DNA of 64,000 nt from Paenibacillus sp. FSL H3-0469. GTDB taxonomy: Bacteria > Bacillota > Bacilli > Paenibacillales > Paenibacillaceae. Shown piece by piece: positions 57,602 through 64,000 of this stretch. The notes beneath the pieces were generated by a model. That model did not search any database. It was not told where the DNA came from and was given only the letters and a program-made list of their open reading frames with translations. The translations under genes were made by a program, and so were the position numbers. The stretch is taken from contig NZ_CP150302.1 of assembly GCF_038051945.1 (NCBI RefSeq), positions 6,634,001 to 6,698,000 on the forward strand, given 5' to 3'. Each line of letters begins with the position of its first letter. Position 1 is the stretch's first letter.

Positions 57602-59497
57602 ATGGATATTTTTGAGCGTATAGCAACGCATCGGGCTGAGAACAACCGTTTGGCGTGGAGCGGCACTTTCAAGGATTATATAGAACTGCTTAGAGTAGAC
57701 CCCTCTCCCGCCAAAACAGCTCATTCCCGCGTATACGACATGATCAAGTCACACGGCGTCGAGGACATTAACGGACGTAAACGGTATAAGTTTTTTGAAC
57801 AGGAAATCTTCGGACTGGACCGTGCGGTGGAGAAGCTGGTGGAGGAATATTTCCATTCCGCCGCCCGGAGGCTGGATGTGCGCAAACGGATCTTGCTGCT
57901 GATGGGACCGGTTAGTGGAGGGAAGTCTACCTTGGTCACGCTGCTGAAGCGCGGCCTGGAGCAATATTCGCGCACGGATGCCGGAGCGGTATACGCCATT
58001 GAAGGTTGCCCGATGCATGAGGACCCGCTGCATCTGATTCCGCTGGAGCTGCGTCCGGAGATTGAACGGGAGCTGGGCGTGCGGATTGAAGGGAATCTGT
58101 GCCCGTCCTGCCAGATGCGGCTGAAGAATGAGTACCACGGGGATATTGAGCAAGTAACTGTTGTCCGGGTGCTGCTATCAGAAGAGGAGCGGGTGGGGAT
58201 TGGCACATTCAGCCCTTCCGATCCGAAGTCGCAGGATATCGCGGATCTGACCGGCAGTATCGACTTCTCCACCATTACGGAATTCGGCTCGGAATCCGAT
58301 CCGAGGGCCTACCGCTTCGACGGGGAGCTGAACAAGGCCAACCGCGGGATTATGGAATTCCAGGAAATGCTGAAATGCGACGAGAAATTCTTGTGGAATC
58401 TGCTGTCGCTGACCCAGGAAGGCAATTTCAAGGCCGGGCGGTTTGCGTTAATTTCGGCGGATGAGATGATTATTGCCCACACGAATGAGACCGAATATAA
58501 ATCCTTCATCTCCAATAAAAAGAACGAAGCGCTCCAGTCCCGTATGATCGTCATGCCGGTTCCCTATAATCTGCGCGTCTCTGAAGAGGAAAAGATCTAC
58601 GCCAAGCTGATCGGCCAGAGCGATATGAAGCATGTGCATATTGCCCCTCACGCGCTGCGCGCGGCGGCGATCTTCTCGATCCTGACCCGGCTCAAGGAGA
58701 GTAAGAAACAGGGGATGGACCTGATCAAGAAGCTGCGCATGTATGACGGCGAAGAGGTCGAGGGCTACAAGGAAGCGGATCTGAAGGAAATGCAGACCGA
58801 ATACTTAGATGAAGGCATGTCCGGCATCGACCCGCGTTATGTCATTAACCGCATCTCCAGTGCCCTGATCAAAGGCGATCTGCAATGCATGAACGCGCTG
58901 GATGTGCTGCGTGCAATCAAGGACGGCCTGGATCAGCATCCTTCGATTACGAAGGAGGAGCGCGAGCGTTACCTGAACTTTATTTCCATTGCCCGCAAGG
59001 AATACGATATTCTCGCCAAAAGCGAAGTGCAAAAGGCCTTCGTCTACTCTTTTGAAGAATCCGCCAAAACGCTATTCGAGAATTATCTCGATAATATCGA
59101 AGCCTTCTGCAACTGGTCCAAAATCCGTGACCCGCTCACCGATGAGGAGATGGAGCCGGATGAGCGGCTGATGCGCTCCATTGAAGAGCAAATCGGCATT
59201 TCGGAGAATGCGAAGAAGGCCTTCCGCGAGGAGATCCTGATCCGTATTTCATCCTACTCCCGTAAGGGCAAGAAGTTCGAATACAATAACCACGACCGGC
59301 TGCGGGAAGCCATCGAGAAGAAGCTGTTCACGGATCTCAAGGATATCGTCAAAATCACCACTTCCTCCAAGACACCGGATGAAAGCCAGCTCAAACGGAT
59401 CAACGAGGTCAGCCGCCGCCTGATTGATGAGCATGGCTACTGCCCGATCTGCGCCAATGAGCTGCTGAAATATGTCGGAAGCCTGCTGAACCGCTGA
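57602..59497 (+). CDS. prkA: PrkA serine protein kinase/AAA+ protein
   Basis: 631 aa, as in the family. The N-terminal AAA+ domain has Walker A GPVSGGKSTL at residues 102-111 and the region AIEGCPMHEDPLHLIPLE; a C-terminal kinase-like domain follows, ending with CPICANELLKYVGSLLNR. In Bacillus, PrkA is made in the mother cell and affects sporulation; some family members act as AAA+ proteases. The usual downstream yhbH (DUF444) and spoVR neighbours are not here. A strong terminator follows at 59531. The ATG is preceded by AGGAGGCAG. Confidence 0.93.
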   Translation: MDIFERIATHRAENNRLAWSGTFKDYIELLRVDPSPAKTAHSRVYDMIKSHGVEDINGRKRYKFFEQEIFGLDRAVEKLVEEYFHSAARRLDVRKRILLLMGPVSGGKSTLVTLLKRGLEQYSRTDAGAVYAIEGCPMHEDPLHLIPLELRPEIERELGVRIEGNLCPSCQMRLKNEYHGDIEQVTVVRVLLSEEERVGIGTFSPSDPKSQDIADLTGSIDFSTITEFGSESDPRAYRFDGELNKANRGIMEFQEMLKCDEKFLWNLLSLTQEGNFKAGRFALISADEMIIAHTNETEYKSFISNKKNEALQSRMIVMPVPYNLRVSEEEKIYAKLIGQSDMKHVHIAPHALRAAAIFSILTRLKESKKQGMDLIKKLRMYDGEEVEGYKEADLKEMQTEYLDEGMSGIDPRYVINRISSALIKGDLQCMNALDVLRAIKDGLDQHPSITKEERERYLNFISIARKEYDILAKSEVQKAFVYSFEESAKTLFENYLDNIEAFCNWSKIRDPLTDEEMEPDERLMRSIEEQIGISENAKKAFREEILIRISSYSRKGKKFEYNNHDRLREAIEKKLFTDLKDIVKITTSSKTPDESQLKRINEVSRRLIDEHGYCPICANELLKYVGSLLNR

Positions 59498-59530
59498 CAT
59501 AGCTCCACATAGACTTACCACTTCAGCGAA

Positions 59531-59578
59531 AAGGGAATATCCCGGGCCATCGTAATGGCTTAGGGATATTCCCTTTAT
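59531..59578. terminator. Hairpin terminator after prkA
   Basis: AAGGGAATATCCC (59531-59543) pairs perfectly with GGGATATTCCCTT (59563-59575); a short T-run follows on the plus strand. Confidence 0.8.
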
Positions 59579-59674
59579 GTTGTCTATATTGCCCGAGCCG
59601 CTGAGTAGCGAAGCCGTGCAGTGCAGACTGGGCAAGCGGTATTATCAGGTGAGCCCTTATCCTCTTGTAGGCTA

Positions 59675-60574
59675 CTAATTCTCCTGCTCCTCCTGAGATT
59701 CCTGAGATTCTTTAGGCTCCTGGTGCTTCCCGCCAATCTTAAAGCTGAATTGGCCGTTATATTTGCCGAGCTGTCCGCCCAAGCCGATGCCGGCTCCCTG
59801 TCCGCCGCCGAGCTGCGCCTTGGCCTCAGCCCCGATGCCCTTCTTGCCGCCGAGCTGAACATGGGAGTCAAAACCTGCGCCTTGACTGAGGCCCAGATGA
59901 GCGCCCGCGTCAGCATTTAGCCCGTGATCGCCCCCGGCCTGCGCGCCCATCTGGACATCTGCTCCCTGTCCGCCGCCGAGCTGCGCCTTGCCTTGTGCGG
60001 CCACCCCGTATTTGCCGAAGGCCTGGGCTTCGGCGTTCACTCCGAGACCTTGCCCGCCTCCTAGATGGGAATCGCCTTGCGCTTCAATGCCATAGGAGGG
60101 GCTGCCGATATGGCCGCCTGCCTGTATATTTGCTCCGCTGTACGCCAGTTTTCCTCCGGCATTCAAGCCAATGCCGTGTTTACCCCCTAACTCGCCTCCT
60201 ACATCGACATGAATTCCCTTGCCGCCGGCCTGACTTGCCCCGGGATGGCCGTCCACCGGCTTGTTCGCGGCAGCCGGATGTCCGCTTTCCAGGACATCCT
60301 GCGGTTTGCTGGCATTCTGAAGCTGCTGCCAGCCATCCGTTTTGTCCTCTGCATGGTCATTCTCAAGCTTACTTGGAGCAGCCTGAGATTCGGAGAACCG
60401 GGCAGTCTGCGTATTCCTGGCAGTTACACTCTGCTTATCAATCCTCGGAGCGGTCTCCTCAGCGGACTCCGAACGTACCAGGTGGTGATAATGCGAAAAG
60501 GGGAAGGGCTGCGGCAAATGCCGATAGCCTGACGGGTGAGCTTGACGGTCCGAATCTTCGTTCCTGTAATTCAT
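59675..60574 (-). CDS. Glycine-rich protein of about twelve 14-residue repeats, unknown function
   Basis: 299 aa. Residues 1-~115 are polar and probably disordered (His/Ser/Glu/Asp-rich). Residues ~117-284 are ~12 tandem repeats of 14 residues; examples are GGQGLGVNAEAQAF, GKYGVAAQGKAQLG, GGQGADVQMGAQAG, GDHGLNADAGAHLG, GKKGIGAEAKAQLG and GGQGAGIGLGGQLG. The pattern GGxGhxxxAxAxLG would suit a beta-solenoid. The tail is acidic (KESQESQEEQEN). No signal peptide or membrane helix. The start is the ATG 7 nt after GGAGGT (MNYRNEDSD), not the one 27 nt upstream. Spore-surface or other structural use is a guess. Confidence 0.75.
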   Translation of the reverse strand: MNYRNEDSDRQAHPSGYRHLPQPFPFSHYHHLVRSESAEETAPRIDKQSVTARNTQTARFSESQAAPSKLENDHAEDKTDGWQQLQNASKPQDVLESGHPAAANKPVDGHPGASQAGGKGIHVDVGGELGGKHGIGLNAGGKLAYSGANIQAGGHIGSPSYGIEAQGDSHLGGGQGLGVNAEAQAFGKYGVAAQGKAQLGGGQGADVQMGAQAGGDHGLNADAGAHLGLSQGAGFDSHVQLGGKKGIGAEAKAQLGGGQGAGIGLGGQLGKYNGQFSFKIGGKHQEPKESQESQEEQEN

Positions 60575-60660
60575 GCGGGATACCTCCATTCTTGAATTCA
60601 TTACAATAGCCTATTCGCCAATATTGGAAGTGATACGTGTCAGATGAATATAAAAGTGGA

Positions 60661-60715
60661 TTGAAATGCCTGAATGGCTATGCTACATTGTGTGAATGAA
60701 TGAAAAAGGATTCAC
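60661..60715 (+). promoter_or_regulatory. Promoter and inverted-repeat operator of the TetR gene
   Basis: TTGAAA (60661-60666), 17-bp spacer, TACATT (60684-60689). Overlapping its downstream side, TGTGTGAAT and ATTCACTCA (60689-60718) form an inverted repeat with one mismatch, spaced 12 bp: a likely autoregulatory TetR site. Confidence 0.6.
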
Positions 60716-60736
60716 TCAGATCTGGAGGGTGTACAG

Positions 60737-61321
60737 ATGGAAGATAAGAAAGCAGAGATTTTCAAACGCGGCAAAGAGCTGTTCAACGCCAAAGGCTTCA
60801 AGGATACCAATGTGTCCGACATCACCAAGCTGTGCGGTTATGCCGTAGGCACTTTCTATAATTATTACGCATCCAAGGAGAAGCTGTTCATAGAGATCTA
60901 CCTGCGGGAGAATGAAGAGCTGAAGCGGAGCATGATGGCCAAGGTCGATCTGGAGGATGAGCCCGCCAAGGTGCTTAAGCAGATGATGGAGCTTAATTAC
61001 AGCGGGATGAATGAGAACCCTATCCTGAAGGAATGGTATAATAAGGCACTCTTCAACAAGCTGGAGAAGGAATTCTTTGAGCATGGCGGGATCGAGGGAA
61101 TTCAGGAGATGATGAACAGCGGCATTTTGGAATTAATCCGCAACTGGAAGTCCAAGGGAAAAATCAGAACGGACCTGGAGGACGGGATGATTCTTGCCAT
61201 GTTCAACTCCATACCGTATATCGATATCCACAAGGAAGAGATCGGGGTAAGCTTTTTTCCGCAGCTCCTGGATTATATGGTTGAATTCATTATGCAAGGC
61301 TTGACAGATACGCAGCGATAG
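60737..61321 (+). CDS. TetR-family transcriptional regulator
   Basis: 194 aa. The N-terminal helix-turn-helix is typical (KAEIFKRGKELFNAKGFKDTNVSDITKLCGYAVGTFYNYYASKEKLFIEIYL). The C-terminal ligand domain is unremarkable and gives no hint of effector. GGAGGGTG precedes the ATG. It has its own promoter and palindromic site. The neighbouring genes (AraC-type regulator, VanZ-like) are on the same strand but appear to have separate signals, so its targets beyond itself are unclear. Confidence 0.87.
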   Translation: MEDKKAEIFKRGKELFNAKGFKDTNVSDITKLCGYAVGTFYNYYASKEKLFIEIYLRENEELKRSMMAKVDLEDEPAKVLKQMMELNYSGMNENPILKEWYNKALFNKLEKEFFEHGGIEGIQEMMNSGILELIRNWKSKGKIRTDLEDGMILAMFNSIPYIDIHKEEIGVSFFPQLLDYMVEFIMQGLTDTQR

Positions 61322-61412
61322 CAAGGTTCGCAGACATCCTGCCTGATAAGCCGGGAATACAGCAAGTCTGGAACAGTCCCTCAAGCCGCCGCCTGCTATA
61401 ATGTATTCACCT

Positions 61413-62345
61413 ATGTCTATTGAAAGGCCGGTGGAGTCACTGAATTACAGCAGAGAGATCGGGCAGACGATTGATTATATTGAGGAGCATCTCATGGACC
61501 CGCTGACAGCGGAGCAGATTGCGGCGTATGCAGGGTATTCGCTGTATCATTTTTGCCGGATGTTCAGCCAGTCTCAGACCATGCCAGTCATGGAATATGT
61601 GCGCACCCGGAGATTGTCGCGGGCTGCCGTAGAATTATTCAACGGGCGGAGGATTACGGAGATTGCGCTGGAGTACGGCTTCGAGACACCCGGGGGTTTC
61701 GCCAAAGCCTTCCGCAAAACCTACGGCTACAGCCCCTCCCAGTACGCGGCGCGGATGAGCGGATATCTCCGGGACCGGTTAGAATATGAGATTAAGGACT
61801 ATATTGCCGAGCCGGTGATGGTGGCGAAGTCTGCTTTTAACGTAGCGGGGTACGGGATTGAGACGGATGTGGAGGCCGGAAATGCCACGCAGGACGTAGC
61901 TTCGTTCTGGTATTACTATGATGGCGACAATCTGGAGGATCAGATGTACGCGAAGCTGAATCCGCCGAAGCACGGGGAGGTCGGCTTGTGCATTCCGGCA
62001 GACACTGGCGGCAACGCCGTTTATCTGCTGGGAGTTATAGTGGAGAATTTCAGTAAGGTTACTCCTGACATGCTTACGGCTGTTGTGCCTGCGGCGCAGT
62101 ATGCGGTATTTACGACACCGCCGGTGGACGCTACGGATGAGGCGAGACCGGAGACTTTTGCCGAGGTGGTCAAGAGTACCTGGAGATATATCTTCGAGGA
62201 CTGGTTCCCGGGCAGCGGCTATATGCACGACGAAGATAAGCTGAACTTTGAATTCTACGATGAGCGTTGTCACGCCCGGGTGGATTCGGTGATGGAGATT
62301 TATGTTCCGGTGCGGGAGCGCAGGTTTCATGAAACTGCTAAGTAG
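61413..62345 (+). CDS. AraC-family regulator with GyrI-like effector domain
   Basis: 310 aa. Two AraC helix-turn-helix motifs occupy ~5-110 (LTAEQIAAYAGYSLYHFCRMF; ITEIALEYGFETPGGFAKAFRKTYGYSPSQY). A GyrI-like/effector-binding domain follows (~125-310; PVMVAKSAFNVAGYGIETDV…AAQYAVFTTP…DWFPGSGYMHDE…FEFYDERCH). This order is that of Rob/SoxS-type multidrug and stress regulators in Firmicutes. The upstream ATG 61401 overlaps an extended -10 (TGCTATAAT, 61394-61402), so I moved the start to 61413; GTG 61431 is also possible. No clear ribosome site supports either. Confidence 0.83.
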   Translation: MSIERPVESLNYSREIGQTIDYIEEHLMDPLTAEQIAAYAGYSLYHFCRMFSQSQTMPVMEYVRTRRLSRAAVELFNGRRITEIALEYGFETPGGFAKAFRKTYGYSPSQYAARMSGYLRDRLEYEIKDYIAEPVMVAKSAFNVAGYGIETDVEAGNATQDVASFWYYYDGDNLEDQMYAKLNPPKHGEVGLCIPADTGGNAVYLLGVIVENFSKVTPDMLTAVVPAAQYAVFTTPPVDATDEARPETFAEVVKSTWRYIFEDWFPGSGYMHDEDKLNFEFYDERCHARVDSVMEIYVPVRERRFHETAK

Positions 62346-62386
62346 GTTATAGTAATATGTGGAAAATGGAGATAAAGGAGTTAACC

Positions 62387-63319
62387 ATGGCTAAACAACG
62401 CAAGATTTTGCTAACGGTTACCGTATTGTACACATTGCTTGTGCTTTATTTTATGTTTTTTGCTTTCGGCAGAGGAGAGGCTTCGGATCATACTATCTAC
62501 ACCTTTATTTTCATGCCTGAAAACTTCATTTTGATGCCTGCTCCGTCTGATCTTTTTCCTCCCACCCTGATGGATTTGGTGGGTTTCGGGAACACGCTTG
62601 CGTTTATTCCTTTCGGTATATTGATTCCATGGCTGTACCGGGTCAGCTTCGTCCGGTTCATCACCTTATTCTTCATCGCGATTCTTGTGCTGGAGACAAT
62701 CCAGGCTCTTACTTTCCTGGGCAGCTTCGATATCAATGACGCTCTTCAGAATTCGGTTGGTGCAGCCCTCGGTTTTGGGGCATACAAGCTGGGCTTCCGT
62801 TACCGGAGCCTCGGGCGCAATCTGGCGGCAACGGCTATATCAGGGTTGGTTCTATTTATAGCTTTATGGGGATTAGGGGCGGCGGTAGACAAAGTAATCA
62901 CTAAGGTAGAGGGGCCGTTTACGGCGATCACGGAATGGACGGACACCTCGGGCAATTCATCCGCAGACAAACCGGACAGCATTCAAATCAACGGACAGCA
63001 GGTACCGGTCCGCTATAACCTGTATGGCGCTGAAGGCGGAGAGTCCAGAACGTTCACGTACAAGTCTGAAGGTCAGACGACCCTCATCTTCACTTTCGGA
63101 AACCCCGAACCCACAGATTATTCCGGTGAGATCAGTATTACCCGGGATGGCCAGGAGATTTTGAATTATAATGGAGAATTTCAGCGTACTAATCCTGAAC
63201 AGTACCCTGTAGCATACGAGATGCCAGTTGAGCCGGGGCAAGAGCTGAAGATCACGATTAAGGGCGAATTGAACATATGGGATGTCGGGTATAAAAAGAT
63301 GCAGTTTATCTGGAACTGA
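62387..63319 (+). CDS. VanZ-like membrane protein with C-terminal extracellular domain
   Basis: 310 aa. The N-terminal ~165 residues form a VanZ-like four-helix membrane domain (LLTVTVLYTLLVLYFMFFAFG; GFGNTLAFIPFGILIPWLY; LFFIAILVLETIQALTFLGSFDINDALQNSVGAALGFGAYKLG). A fifth hydrophobic segment follows (ATAISGLVLFIALWGLGAAV). The last ~130 residues form a soluble, beta-rich domain that I do not recognise. VanZ proteins can raise teicoplanin tolerance, but most chromosomal homologues have no known job. ATG 62387 follows AAAGGAG at 6 nt; an upstream in-frame ATG at 62357 has none. Confidence 0.82.
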   Translation: MAKQRKILLTVTVLYTLLVLYFMFFAFGRGEASDHTIYTFIFMPENFILMPAPSDLFPPTLMDLVGFGNTLAFIPFGILIPWLYRVSFVRFITLFFIAILVLETIQALTFLGSFDINDALQNSVGAALGFGAYKLGFRYRSLGRNLAATAISGLVLFIALWGLGAAVDKVITKVEGPFTAITEWTDTSGNSSADKPDSIQINGQQVPVRYNLYGAEGGESRTFTYKSEGQTTLIFTFGNPEPTDYSGEISITRDGQEILNYNGEFQRTNPEQYPVAYEMPVEPGQELKITIKGELNIWDVGYKKMQFIWN

Positions 63320-63357
63320 GTGCTTAATCTTCCATTAGGAGAGGATAGGTGACGCTA

Positions 63358-63963
63358 ATGAGAATGGCATTTGTAGTATTCGACGGCATGACCATTATGG
63401 ACCTTGTAGGGTTCTATGAAGCGGTGAGCTGGGTAGCCATCCTGAAGGCGAAGGAGGACGTATCCTGGACATTCTGCGCGAGCAAGGCGGAGGTGACGGA
63501 TGACCGGGGGCTGACGATGAAAGCCAATGAGGTGTTGCCTGATCTGGGGGCATTCGATCTGGTGTTCCTCCCGGGCGGCCATGCGACCCGGACGCTCCGC
63601 TACGATGAGGACTTCATAAGCTGGATACGGACGGCAGAAGGCGCACGTTATAAGGTGTCGGTCTGCACAGGTGCATTGTTGTTAGGTGCGGCAGGATTCC
63701 TGGAGGGTAAAAAAGCGACCACGAACTCCTCAGCCTACGATCTGCTGGCCCCTTACTGCGGAGAAGTCATTAAGGCCCGGGCCGTCCGGGACGGCGACAC
63801 CTTCACTGGAGGCGGAGTAACGTCCTCAATCGATCTCGGTCTGTACCTGATCGAGTGCTTAGTGGATACAGACACTGCGATCCAAGTGCAAAAAAGACTG
63901 GAGTACCCCTACTATCAGGCAGGTAAGCTGAGCGATATCTACTATCCGTATGAAGAGGAATAG
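63358..63963 (+). CDS. DJ-1/PfpI-superfamily protein
   Basis: 201 aa. Class I glutamine-amidotransferase-like fold: MAFVVFDGMTIMDLVGFYEAV with the nearby Glu, LVFLPGGHATRTLRYDEDF, and the nucleophile elbow VSVCTGALLLGAAGFLEGKKATTNSSAYDLL. The residue after the elbow, usually His (ATTH…), is Asn here, so the closest relatives are isonitrile-hydratase- or ThiJ-like proteins rather than proteases. Start: ATG 63358 follows AGGTGA; GTG 63349, after AGGAGAGG, is an alternative. Function unknown. The last 37 bp of the window after it contain nothing recognised. Confidence 0.82.
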   Translation: MRMAFVVFDGMTIMDLVGFYEAVSWVAILKAKEDVSWTFCASKAEVTDDRGLTMKANEVLPDLGAFDLVFLPGGHATRTLRYDEDFISWIRTAEGARYKVSVCTGALLLGAAGFLEGKKATTNSSAYDLLAPYCGEVIKARAVRDGDTFTGGGVTSSIDLGLYLIECLVDTDTAIQVQKRLEYPYYQAGKLSDIYYPYEEE

Positions 63964-64000
63964 AGAGGATTCACCAAGAAAGGCAAGCCCCTACTGCGGG

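Overview
The window reads as chromosome of a Paenibacillus-like, spore-forming Firmicute. The evidence is gene content plus moderately high GC: an S-box riboswitch on metA, a T-box on thrS, a LiaFSR cell-envelope stress system, PrkA, an S-layer (SLH)-anchored nucleotidase, the futalosine menaquinone gene mqnC, LicT/PTS beta-glucoside genes and an AbrB-family regulator. Species-level assignment is inference. No rRNA, tRNA, prophage, transposase or CRISPR array was seen.

Layout. 1-6.9 kb: a tightly packed cobalt-early (anaerobic-type) cobalamin operon, cbiD-cbiET-cbiL-cbiF-cbiG-cbiA, with overlapping genes; it enters from the left edge. 7.1-10.8 kb: a ROK sugar kinase, an HRDC-domain protein and a convergent corA that has its own promoter and a long structured leader. 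10.9-14.7 kb: S-box, metA (acetyl-type by its Glu111), a trans-sulfuration PLP enzyme, and mqnC. 14.8-20.2 kb: an AT-rich HAD phosphatase gene and a 1468-residue secreted tandem nucleotidase with three SLH domains. 20.3-23.9 kb: T-box-thrS, a 3D-domain cell-wall protein and a 48-aa ORF. 24.1-27.0 kb: liaF-liaS-liaR. 27.0-29.8 kb: a MITE-like palindromic element directly abutting a ROK-type repressor, an MFS permease and a 38-aa membrane ORF. 29.9-37.9 kb: htrA, an OmpR-type two-component pair, ispH, aroF and a GSI-beta-like glnA. 38.0-38.7 kb: two adjacent minisatellites, both with a 51-bp period. 39-51 kb: a GH94-like phosphorylase, a mutarotase-like protein, serC, trmL, abrB-like, a 34-aa membrane ORF, a NAGPA-domain protein with a coiled-coil partner, a response regulator with a degenerate acidic pocket, an aminotransferase and an ABC pair. 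51-55.8 kb: a LicT-controlled aryl-beta-glucoside locus (GH1, licT, bglP), each gene preceded by its own RAT/terminator. 55.9-56.5 kb: more short-period repeats. 56.5-64 kb: a DUF2161-type nuclease-fold gene, prkA, a protein built of about twelve 14-residue Gly-rich repeats, TetR and AraC/GyrI regulators, a VanZ-like protein and a DJ-1/PfpI protein.

Most genes are ordinary. The least explained material is non-coding. One feature is a family of intergenic tandem arrays sharing a 51-bp period (6.9, 38.1, 38.3 and 56.1-56.5 kb). Another is a dispersed ~70-bp hairpin repeat with compensatory stem changes (23.9, 44.1 and 47.0 kb, with short versions at 49.4 and 52.9 kb). A palindromic MITE-like element lies upstream of the ROK repressor, and the corA leader holds two terminator-like stems that exclude each other. 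Among proteins, the 14-residue Gly-rich repeat protein and the response regulator lacking the acidic Asp/Glu pair stand out. All function calls come from reading motifs; no database search was run.
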